This document shows, in pieces, positions 1-5,797 of a DNA stretch of 5,835 bases. The stretch spans positions 1 to 5,835 of the forward strand of contig JACMMY010000276.1 in assembly GCA_014378805.1 (NCBI GenBank), given 5' to 3'. How positions within the stretch are numbered: position 1 is the first letter of the stretch; the number at the start of each line of letters is the position of its first letter. The DNA is from Moraxellaceae bacterium (lineage in GTDB: Bacteria > Pseudomonadota > Gammaproteobacteria > Pseudomonadales > Moraxellaceae). Both the position numbers and the translations under genes were made by a program. The notes beneath the pieces were generated by a model. That model saw only the letters and a list, made by a program, of their open reading frames with translations. It ran no database searches and had not been told where the DNA came from.

Positions 1-10
1 GGAATCAGAA

Positions 11-1216
11 ATGACCGAAGCTTATATTTTTGATGCGGTTCGTACACCGCGCGGTAAAGGAAAGAAAGATGGTAGTTTGCATGAAGTCAAGCCAATCTCT
101 CTTGTTGTTGGACTGATGCACGCGCTTGAAGCGCGTAATAACCTCGATACAAGCCTCGTCGAAGATGTGGTTCTCGGTTGTGTGACTCCAATTGCAGACC
201 AAGGTGGCGATATCGCTAAAGCTTCAGCTCAAGCTGCTGGCTGGAGTGAGCATGTATCAGGCGTACAAATTAACCGTTTCTGCGCATCGGGTCTTGAAGC
301 TGTAAATTTTGCAGCACAAAAAGTACGCTCAGGCTGGGAAGATTTAATCGTCGCTGGTGGCGTTGAGTCAATGTCACGTATTGCAATGGGTTCGGATGGC
401 GGTCCATGGGCACTCGATCCTGAAACCAATCTTAAATCAGGTTTTGTTCCACAAGGTGTTGGCGCCGACTTAATTGCAACATTGGATGGGTATAGCCGTA
501 CTGATGTAGATAATTTTGCTGCAAATTCACAAGCCAAAGCAGCAGCGGCACAAGCGGCTGGTTATTTTAATAAATCAATCGTTCCAGTAAAAGATCACGC
601 GGGTATCACGATTCTCGATAAAGATGAATTTATTCGTGCTGGAACCACAGCTGAGAAATTGGCAAGTTTAGCGCCAAGTTTTGAAATGATGGGAAACATG
701 GGTTTTGACGCGCTTGCCTTACAAAAGTACCCAGAGGCTCAGAAAATTAACCACGTCCATCATGCGGGTAACTCATCAGGTATCGTTGATGGTGCGGCAT
801 TGGTTTTGATCGGTTCTGAAGCTGCTGGTAAAAAAATGGGCATCAAACCTCGTGCAAAGATCATCGCAACAGCATTAGTCGGTACTGATCCAACCATCAT
901 GCTGACGGGTCCAGCACCTGCAGCACGTAAAGCCTTGGCGAAAGCGGGCTTAACAATTGATGACATCGATTTGTTTGAAGTTAACGAAGCGTTTGCTGCG
1001 GTTGTGATGCGCTTTATCACTGAACTGAATGTGCCAGCAGAAAAAGTAAACGTGAATGGCGGCGCAATTGCAATGGGTCATCCACTTGGCGCAACAGGCG
1101 CAATGATTATCGGTACCTTACTGGACGAACTTGAACGTCAAGGTAAAAAACGTGGCTTAGCAACATTATGTGTTGGCGGCGGCATGGGCATCGCAACCAT
1201 CATTGAAGTCGTTTAA
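11..1216 (+). CDS. Thiolase family acetyl-CoA C-acyltransferase (FadA/AtoB-like)
   Basis: The 401-residue product is a full-length thiolase, catalysing thiolytic cleavage of 3-ketoacyl-CoA to acetyl-CoA plus a shortened acyl-CoA, or the reverse condensation, in the cytoplasm. The family landmarks are visible. The acyl-accepting cysteine is Cys91 in NRFCASGLEAV, followed by GGVESMS. The NEAF motif lies at 325-328, His357 in GGAIAMGHPLGATG, and the C-terminal proton-shuttling cysteine is Cys387 in LCVGGGMG. The length fits the family (about 390-430). The ATG at 11 is preceded by GGA about 7 bases upstream and gives the expected N-terminus (YIFDAVRTPRG). The hydratase/dehydrogenase gene follows after 12 bases, so the pair is an operon and a role in beta-oxidation is more likely than polyhydroxybutyrate synthesis. 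Chain-length preference cannot be read from the sequence. The thiolase comes first, unlike the E. coli fadBA order. Any promoter or earlier operon genes lie left of the window. Confidence 0.95.
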   Translation: MTEAYIFDAVRTPRGKGKKDGSLHEVKPISLVVGLMHALEARNNLDTSLVEDVVLGCVTPIADQGGDIAKASAQAAGWSEHVSGVQINRFCASGLEAVNFAAQKVRSGWEDLIVAGGVESMSRIAMGSDGGPWALDPETNLKSGFVPQGVGADLIATLDGYSRTDVDNFAANSQAKAAAAQAAGYFNKSIVPVKDHAGITILDKDEFIRAGTTAEKLASLAPSFEMMGNMGFDALALQKYPEAQKINHVHHAGNSSGIVDGAALVLIGSEAAGKKMGIKPRAKIIATALVGTDPTIMLTGPAPAARKALAKAGLTIDDIDLFEVNEAFAAVVMRFITELNVPAEKVNVNGGAIAMGHPLGATGAMIIGTLLDELERQGKKRGLATLCVGGGMGIATIIEVV

Positions 1217-1220
1217 GGAG
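1215..1220 (+). promoter_or_regulatory. Shine-Dalgarno site of the dehydrogenase gene
   Basis: AAGGAG overlaps the last two bases of the thiolase stop codon and lies 8 bases before the ATG at 1229. It is a near-ideal ribosome-binding site. It fixes the downstream start and suggests translational coupling of the two genes. Confidence 0.85.
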
Positions 1221-1228
1221 AATATTGA

Positions 1229-3367
1229 ATGAGCGCAATTAAATACAACAAAGATCAAGACAATATCGTCACGTTGACACTCGATTCAACAGGTCAATCT
1301 GCAAACACCATGAACGCTGAATTTCATACCAGCCTGCATGAAGTCACTGCAAAATTGAAACTAGAAACTGACTTAGCCGGCGTGATTATTACTTCAGCAA
1401 AGAAAACCTTTTTTGCTGGCGGAGATTTAGATGAAATCATCAAAATCCAACCTGAACATGCACAAGAGTTTTTTACGGGCTTAGAAGCACTTAAATCCGA
1501 TATGCGTACCATCGAAACTTTGGGTAAACCTGTTGTTGCTGCATTGAACGGAACGGCGCTTGGCGGCGGCTGGGAAATTGCACTTGCAACACATCGTCGC
1601 ATTGCGTTGGCAGATCCAAAAATCAAATTTGGTCTTCCTGAAGTGACTCTGGGTTTATTACCGGGTGGCGGCGGTGTTGTCCGTATGGTTCGCTTATTAG
1701 GTCTACAAACTGCATTTCCATTCCTCATGGAAGGTAAACAGTTTGATGTGAAAAAAGCAGTTGGTCTAGGTTTAGTGCATGACACTGGCACGACCATGGA
1801 TGAAGTATTGCAAAAAGCACGTGATTGGATTAAAGCAACGCCTAAATCACAACAACCGTTTGATGTGAAAGGCTATAAAATCCCGGGTGGTGACCCACGT
1901 ACCCCTGCGGTCGCTCAAATGCTGGCGATTGCACCTGCAATGCTACGTGATAAAACCAAAGGCTGCTACCCTGCTCCTGAAGCCATCATGAGTGCCGCTG
2001 CTGAAGGTGCACAAGTCGATGTGGATACTGCACTGCGGATTGAATCCCGTTATTTTGTGCAGATCACTACCGGTCAAGTTGCAAAAAACATGGTTGGAAC
2101 ATTTTGGTTCCAATTAAATGCTATCAAAGCAGGTCACAGCCGACCAGCAGGCATTGCTCCGTGGAAAGCCACTAAAGTGGGTGTCCTCGGCGCGGGTATG
2201 ATGGGTAGCGGTATCGCTTACTCAACCGCTATCAAAGGCATGCAAGTTGTATTGAAAGACGTATCCAGCGAAGCCGCTGAAAAAGGCAAAAACTATAGCC
2301 AAAAATTGCTAGAAAAACGCGTTTCTCGTGGCAGCTTAACGGCTGAGAAAAAAGATGAAATCTTGGCAAACATCACTGCGACTGCTGATGCTACCGACTT
2401 GACTGGTTGTGACTTGATCATCGAAGCGGTTTTTGAAAACCGTGATCTCAAAGCAAAAGTCACTCAAGAAGCTGAAGCTCTTCTGGTTGCTGGCGGTATC
2501 ATGGCATCGAATACGTCAACGCTTCCAATTACGGGTTTATCTAAAGCAAGCAAAGATGCAACTCATTACATTGGTCTGCATTTCTTCAGTCCAGTTGACA
2601 AAATGCAACTCGTTGAAATCATCAAAGGCAAAGACACTAGCCCAGAAACATTGGCGCGTGCATTCGACTATGTACAACAAATTGGCAAAACACCAATCGT
2701 TGTCAACGATAGCCGTGGTTTCTTCACGAGTCGTGTGTTTGGTACATTTGTGAATGAAGGCTTGTCTTTGGTTGCCGAGGGTATTCATCCAGCACGTGTT
2801 GAGATGGCTGCACTCAAAGCAGGTATGCCAGTCGGCCCACTTGCAATTCAAGATGAAGTGAGCTTGAGTTTAACTGAACACATTACCGACCAAACTCGTA
2901 AAGACTTGCAAGCAGAAGGTAAGGATCTACCAATTCAAGCCTCAGAAGCTTTAACTAAGAGTTTGATCCACGATCATAATCGTAAAGGTAAAGCAGCTGG
3001 TGCAGGTTTCTACGATTATCCAGAAGGTGGCAAAAAACATCTATGGGCTGGATTATCACAATGGCTGAAACCAGAAGTGGTCATCAGCGAACAAGAGATG
3101 ATAGATCGCATTCTGTTTGTTCAAGCACTCGATACCGTTCGATGTTTGCAAGAAGGCGTTCTGGAATCGGTACAAGACGCCAACATCGGTTCAATCTTCG
3201 GGATTGGTTTTGCACCGTGGACGGGTGGTGCGATTCAGTATCTGAATCAATACGGTTTGGATAAAGCGGTTAAACGCGCTGAAGAATTAGCGACGAAATA
3301 TGGCGAACGCTTTACCCCACCGCAATTGTTGAAAGACAAAGCGGCAAAAGGTGAATTGTTTGTTTAA
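1229..3367 (+). CDS. Bifunctional enoyl-CoA hydratase / 3-hydroxyacyl-CoA dehydrogenase (FadB/FadJ-like)
   Basis: The 712-residue protein has the domain order of the beta-oxidation multifunctional enzyme. Residues about 1-200 are a crotonase-fold enoyl-CoA hydratase: the oxyanion-hole segment FFAGGDLDEI is at 61-70, and the two catalytic glutamates are Glu116 (LGGGWEIALAT) and Glu138 (FGLPEVTLGLLPG). The NAD-binding Rossmann domain starts near 315, with GAGMMGSG at 321-328. The dehydrogenase pair His451 (GLHFFSPVDKMQLVEII) and Glu463 match the family catalytic residues. The C-terminal dehydrogenase domain runs to the end, including GFYDYP. It hydrates 2-enoyl-CoA and oxidises the L-3-hydroxyacyl-CoA to 3-ketoacyl-CoA, the substrate of the thiolase encoded just upstream. 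A complex of the two is likely by analogy with FadB-FadA. FadB and FadJ types cannot be separated with certainty here, so I give no symbol. Its last 47 codons recur in degenerate form at 5581-5724. Confidence 0.95.
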   Translation: MSAIKYNKDQDNIVTLTLDSTGQSANTMNAEFHTSLHEVTAKLKLETDLAGVIITSAKKTFFAGGDLDEIIKIQPEHAQEFFTGLEALKSDMRTIETLGKPVVAALNGTALGGGWEIALATHRRIALADPKIKFGLPEVTLGLLPGGGGVVRMVRLLGLQTAFPFLMEGKQFDVKKAVGLGLVHDTGTTMDEVLQKARDWIKATPKSQQPFDVKGYKIPGGDPRTPAVAQMLAIAPAMLRDKTKGCYPAPEAIMSAAAEGAQVDVDTALRIESRYFVQITTGQVAKNMVGTFWFQLNAIKAGHSRPAGIAPWKATKVGVLGAGMMGSGIAYSTAIKGMQVVLKDVSSEAAEKGKNYSQKLLEKRVSRGSLTAEKKDEILANITATADATDLTGCDLIIEAVFENRDLKAKVTQEAEALLVAGGIMASNTSTLPITGLSKASKDATHYIGLHFFSPVDKMQLVEIIKGKDTSPETLARAFDYVQQIGKTPIVVNDSRGFFTSRVFGTFVNEGLSLVAEGIHPARVEMAALKAGMPVGPLAIQDEVSLSLTEHITDQTRKDLQAEGKDLPIQASEALTKSLIHDHNRKGKAAGAGFYDYPEGGKKHLWAGLSQWLKPEVVISEQEMIDRILFVQALDTVRCLQEGVLESVQDANIGSIFGIGFAPWTGGAIQYLNQYGLDKAVKRAEELATKYGERFTPPQLLKDKAAKGELFV

Positions 3368-3426
3368 GTTAAATTGAAGTCATTGATCTGAAAAAGCCGT
3401 CATTTTTATTGAAATGGCGGCTTTTT
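3202..3426 (+). repeat. Left copy of imperfect direct repeat (gene tail plus terminator)
   Basis: The intact member of a direct repeat whose other copy is at 5558-5788, about 2357 bases to the right. The repeat covers the last 55 codons of the dehydrogenase gene, its stop, a shared TTAAATTG shortly after the stop, and the terminator. It bounds the photolyase module on the left. Confidence 0.8.
3391..3426 (+). terminator. Rho-independent terminator of the beta-oxidation operon, probably bidirectional
   Basis: The arms 3391-3405 and 3412-3426 pair over 15 bp with a single G-U wobble around a 6-base loop. The stem has a GCCG/CGGC core with A5 on the left and T5 on the right. It starts 23 bases after the dehydrogenase stop. 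Because the left arm opens with A5, the minus-strand transcript also ends in a U run, so it can stop transcription coming from the photolyase side. Confidence 0.88.
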
Positions 3427-3529
3427 AGTCTTCGAATATCAAATTTAACAAGCCTATCAATCATGTCTAGTCTTGCAATCGTGCGCTTTAAATGGGGGAA
3501 TTGAATTACATCAAGTTCAACCTTCGACT
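3427..3529. other. Intergenic stretch with no supported gene
   Basis: I see no gene, RNA or insertion-sequence end here. On the minus strand at roughly 3502-3525 one frame reads VELDVI, which could be a last scrap of the photolyase-related pseudogene (the family has a WVELPNV-like segment near its C-terminus). The match is too short to rely on. Part of the boundary between the beta-oxidation operon and the photolyase module must lie here. Confidence 0.45.
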
Positions 3530-3883
3530 AAACGATTTAAAATACAAGTTACCCACGCGGATAATGTGCGTAGGCGTTTGACAATGAGTTTTGAGCACAC
3601 TGACTGACACAGTGCATACGCGACTGACCTGTCCATTAGACATTGACTATTGATCGCAAAGGATAAATTTGTGTGAAATAACAATAGGCGCCGCACTGGG
3701 TCAATGTGGCTGCAAAATGACGCATGGCAGTAAAAAAAACCAACGACCTTTTGGATATGTATATCGAGCTGATTAACCTCAGCTGTCAGCTCCATCATCA
3801 CATATACGTAAATGTTGTATGGGTTGTTTATGCCACCTGTGCTCTATATTAAGCTGATCGCCTAAGACCAATCTGATGATCAT
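3530..3883 (-). pseudogene. Decayed deoxyribodipyrimidine photolyase-related gene (FeS-BCP / PF04244 type)
   Basis: Reading leftwards from an ATG at 3883, six bases after the cryptochrome stop, the first frame gives RLVLGDQLNIEHRW, the typical N-terminus of this family (RLILGDQLN..HSWF). After a +1 shift the next frame gives VYVMMEL and HIQKVVGFF. A further +1 shift, probably in the A8 run at 3732-3739, gives AMRHFAATLTQCG. These follow the family order: YVM.E, HIQK..AFF, AMRHFA..L...G. Weaker matches follow: LFHTNLSFAINSQCL (about 3688-3640), MHCVSQCAQNSLSNAYAH (3617-3564) and HIIRVGNLYF. They resemble the family's H..LS.ALN..L, MNC and AYAHHIQRLMV.GNF segments. An intact gene is about 1.5 kb and only about 0.35 kb remains, so large internal deletions are required, and frame stops occur. 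Intact relatives repair (6-4) photoproducts or act as cryptochromes. The N-terminal assignment is firm; the distal pieces are inferred from memory of the family. Confidence 0.8.
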
Positions 3884-3889
3884 ATTGAC

Positions 3890-5212
3890 TTAAGCCCTAC
3901 AGGATAACCATAAGTCACAATATGCGCTTTGCGGATCATAGCGCTCTCTTTGGGTATGAATATTAAATTTACGATTACGCGGATCATTGCCTACCCCAGC
4001 TAAATAATTCCAATTGGCGTAGTTAGAATGTACATCGTAGTCAATCAGCATCGCTTCAAAATAACTTGCGCCAATTCGCCAATCTTGTTGTTTCTCTTTA
4101 GCCCAATAACTGGCCACATTCTGACGACCACGATTACTCATCCAGCCAGTTTTTCCCAGTTCAATCATATTCGCGTTCACAAAATCGTATTCGGTGTAAC
4201 CGCTAATCCACTGCTTGGTTAACTCACTGTCCGAAAACCACGAATGCTGAATCGAGAGAATCCCCTGTTGTTTAAACAATGCGCTCCCTGATTTAAGACT
4301 AATATAGCTAAAATAGTCACGCCACAATAACTCAAAAAACATCCAATACGTAGATTCGTTGGCTGACACTTGCTGCTCAAACAAACGGAGCTGCTGATAC
4401 AAAGTTCGCACCGACAATGAACCGTTCGCTAGCCACGGCGAAAATTTACTACTATAGTCCGCACCAATCAGTCTATTTCGCGTCAGTTTATAGCGCAGTA
4501 TGTGTTGTTGTTCCCACAAATAATTTTGGACATGATTAAGTGCTGCTTGCTCGCCGCCTTTTATTTTACAGGCTGATCGCACGTCCACCGTAAAAGGGTG
4601 ATATCCCAAATCAGTAATACTTGGAATGGCTGAGCTGTATGGCAATAATGTCAACGAATTTAACCGTATGGCGTCATCAGTTGGCGGATTTATGATTAAA
4701 TTGGCTTCAACCGCCAGCCTAAATTTGGTAAATACGTTCGGGATATCAGCTACAGCAAAAGGTAAATGCTGCGGCTGAATTAATAACCTGTCGTAATCCT
4801 GTAGCCACTTTACCTGAGGTAGTGCTTGTTTGATGAAGTCTTCGCGCTGCGTTTCTTCTTTGGTCCAGTGCTGCTGACACAGTATCGTATCAAAATCGAA
4901 CTGTGCATGAAGTAAAGGAATAACCTCAACTGACGAAGTCATAAAGACATATAAAGCGATATTAAAATCAGCTAACCGCTGCTGTAGATCGATCAAGGTT
5001 TCTAGTAAAAATTGAGCCCGAAACACTTCCATCTTTTTCCAGCCCCACTCAGTTGCTTGTAACCAAGTAGGCTCGATGCAATACACTGCAACGACTTGAT
5101 CTTGCGGACTCATGTGTTGCCAATAAAAAGAATCATGTGTGCGGAGGTTGTTAGTCAACCACAGCAATTTTTTTTTTGAGCTTTCGACAGGCTTCGCTAC
5201 AATATTTAACAT
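3890..5212 (-). CDS. DASH-family cryptochrome / photolyase
   Basis: The 440-residue flavoprotein has an N-terminal antenna-binding Rossmann domain (about 15-140, from LLWLTNNLRTHDS) and a C-terminal FAD domain (about 215-430). DASH-type signatures are NVFTKFR (159-165), TRNRLIGADYSSKFSPWLA (244-262), FELLWRDYFSY (293-303), MSNRGRQNVASYW (358-370), DYDVHSNYANW (391-401) and GVGNDPRNRKFN (407-417). Relatives bind FAD and often methenyltetrahydrofolate, and repair cyclobutane dimers, chiefly in single-stranded DNA, or act as light sensors. It ends soon after YDPQSAYCDLWL, without a long tail. The ATG at 5212 has GGGAG only one base upstream, poor spacing. The first conserved residues start at about residue 16, so the true start is uncertain and translation is probably coupled to DUF2256. 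Several usual residues differ: NDLR is NNLR, HDN is HDS, and DANMREL is NANMIEL. The family call is firm; repair activity is not shown. Confidence 0.93.
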   Translation of the reverse strand: MLNIVAKPVESSKKKLLWLTNNLRTHDSFYWQHMSPQDQVVAVYCIEPTWLQATEWGWKKMEVFRAQFLLETLIDLQQRLADFNIALYVFMTSSVEVIPLLHAQFDFDTILCQQHWTKEETQREDFIKQALPQVKWLQDYDRLLIQPQHLPFAVADIPNVFTKFRLAVEANLIINPPTDDAIRLNSLTLLPYSSAIPSITDLGYHPFTVDVRSACKIKGGEQAALNHVQNYLWEQQHILRYKLTRNRLIGADYSSKFSPWLANGSLSVRTLYQQLRLFEQQVSANESTYWMFFELLWRDYFSYISLKSGSALFKQQGILSIQHSWFSDSELTKQWISGYTEYDFVNANMIELGKTGWMSNRGRQNVASYWAKEKQQDWRIGASYFEAMLIDYDVHSNYANWNYLAGVGNDPRNRKFNIHTQRERYDPQSAYCDLWLSCRA

Positions 5213-5342
5213 GCTCCCAGTTTTTCTCCCATTTTTTACGCCAACTAAATGGACGCTTGCAGACGTTACAAGTTTTGGATGCTAAATACTGTTTATTACC
5301 CTTATGAGATAAATCTACTGCCATAGCGCTTAACCTTGACAT
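5151..5342 (-). CDS. DUF2256 domain protein (small four-cysteine protein)
   Basis: The 63-residue product carries the whole DUF2256 signature: HKGNKQYLASKTC, then CKRPFSWRKKW, then WEHVKYCSEACRK. Four cysteines, Cys25, Cys28, Cys48 and Cys52 (C-X2-C-X19-C-X3-C), are spaced like a zinc-binding finger; metal binding is my inference. Its function is unknown. From general knowledge these genes are often found beside photolyase/cryptochrome genes, as here. The second Met (codon at 5322-5324) is a likely real start: it has AAGG about 9 bases upstream and gives the usual short lead-in before HK, whereas the ATG at 5342 has no clear site. The product would then be 57 residues. The gene overlaps the annotated cryptochrome start by 62 bases and ends in LKKKIAVVD, encoded through a run of ten adenines. 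Codons and family match support a real gene despite its size. Confidence 0.87.
   Translation of the reverse strand: MSRLSAMAVDLSHKGNKQYLASKTCNVCKRPFSWRKKWEKNWEHVKYCSEACRKLKKKIAVVD
5168..5177 (-). other. Ten-adenine slippery run in the DUF2256/cryptochrome overlap
   Basis: On the coding (minus) strand the overlap contains A10. The DUF2256 frame reads it as three Lys codons followed by ATT. The cryptochrome frame reads the same bases as Lys codons followed by TTG-CTG-TGG (KKKLLW). Reading the run one base short (A9) would join DUF2256 residue 58 directly to cryptochrome Leu16, giving a fusion of about 483 residues. The run itself is certain; slippage there is a hypothesis. Confidence 0.6.
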
Positions 5343-5557
5343 GGTTGTGAGTAGAAGAAAAACTAAAGACGCAAACTTAATAAATTACCCACCAAAATAG
5401 TGTACCAAAGCAGCATTATTCAGCAACACCTAAACATTCATTAATATGAACTCACCATTCACTATTAAAAATCGACTACAACATGACGTTTACCAACAGG
5501 TCAAAGCATAGAAATCACGCATCGTATTTAAAATAATCTGGAGTATCATGACTAAGT
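5343..5557. other. Non-coding stretch upstream of DUF2256
   Basis: No open frame with recognisable content is seen on either strand in these 215 AT-rich bases. The promoter of the minus-strand photolyase module should lie here. A weak candidate is TTGCTG, a 16-base spacer, then TACACT (about 5427 down to 5400). I see no riboswitch, palindromic operator or insertion-sequence end that I would defend. The right border of the module lies here or just beyond. Confidence 0.4.
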
Positions 5558-5724
5558 GATTGGTTTTGCAAGGTGAAAATGGTGGTGCGATACAGTATTT
5601 GAATTAATACGATTTGGACAAAACGGTTAAACGCGCTGAAAAATTAGCGATGAAATATAGCGTACGCTTTACACCATCACAATTGTTGAAGGACAAAATG
5701 GCGGAAGGTGATTTGTTTGTTTAA
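5558..5724 (+). pseudogene. Degenerate second copy of the dehydrogenase 3' end
   Basis: Bases 5581-5724 align without gaps to 3224-3367 of the intact hydratase/dehydrogenase gene: 125 of 144 positions are identical, down to the same TAA stop. The copy corresponds to residues 666-712. Codon 674 (CAA, Gln) is TAA here, a nonsense change. Eleven of the 19 differences are G-to-A or C-to-T relative to the intact gene, and 11 of the 17 changed codons alter the residue, as expected for unconstrained decay. Just upstream, 5558-5570 matches 3202-3214 exactly, but with 10 rather than 9 bases before the core, which is a frameshift. Homology fades before that, so the front of the gene is absent. It has no start and cannot encode a working protein. 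Confidence 0.93.
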
Positions 5725-5752
5725 ACCGTTTTAAGACTTAAATTGCAAAACA

Positions 5753-5788
5753 AAAAACCGCCACGGCTATATTGAGATGGCAGTTTTT
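5753..5788 (+). terminator. Hairpin terminator after the decayed gene tail
   Basis: The arms 5753-5763 and 5778-5788 pair over 11 positions with one C-A mismatch around a 14-base loop, with A5 and T5 at the outer ends. The loop and right arm (TATTGAGATGGCA) resemble the terminator at 3391-3426 (TATTGAAATGGCG), so it appears to be the duplicated, partly decayed counterpart. It could also serve a minus-strand gene entering from the right edge. Confidence 0.7.
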
Positions 5789-5797
5789 CGTTTTTAG

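Larger units (their letters stand above)
5558..5788 (+). repeat. Right copy of imperfect direct repeat (gene tail plus terminator)
   Basis: The degenerate member of the pair with 3202-3426, in the same orientation. It is strongest over 5581-5724 (about 87 percent identity) and weaker but recognisable through the terminator. It bounds the photolyase module on the right. Confidence 0.8.

Noticed and set aside
2433..2851. Open frames on both strands inside the dehydrogenase gene
   Set aside because: They are shadows of a clearly conserved coding sequence and have no recognisable content or ribosome sites. The same applies to the frames inside the thiolase gene, in 1324-1797 and in 3043-3264.
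3732..3739. The A8 run as a simple sequencing error that would restore an intact photolyase gene
   Set aside because: Correcting it joins only two fragments. A second frameshift, in-frame stops and the loss of most of the gene remain, so the locus is broken regardless.
3517..3801. A 94-codon minus-strand open frame (MMMELTAEV...) that could be called a hypothetical gene
   Set aside because: Its first part is an internal segment of the photolyase-related pseudogene, whose start (RLVLGDQLN) and continuation (AMRHFA) lie in other frames. The later part has no family resemblance in this frame after the LFHTNLSFAIN stretch. It is a fragment, not a gene.
4028..4222. Plus-strand 64-codon open frame opposite the cryptochrome
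   Set aside because: It lies antisense to the most conserved part of the FAD domain and has no Shine-Dalgarno site or family match.
3427..5557. An insertion sequence, integron or prophage carrying the photolyase module
   Set aside because: I found no transposase or integrase frame, no terminal inverted repeats and no short target duplication at the borders. Only the gene-tail direct repeat supports mobility.
5581..5724. The second gene tail as an assembly duplication
   Set aside because: The copies differ at 19 of 144 bases, including a nonsense change, and are flanked by different sequence. An assembly artefact would be near-identical.
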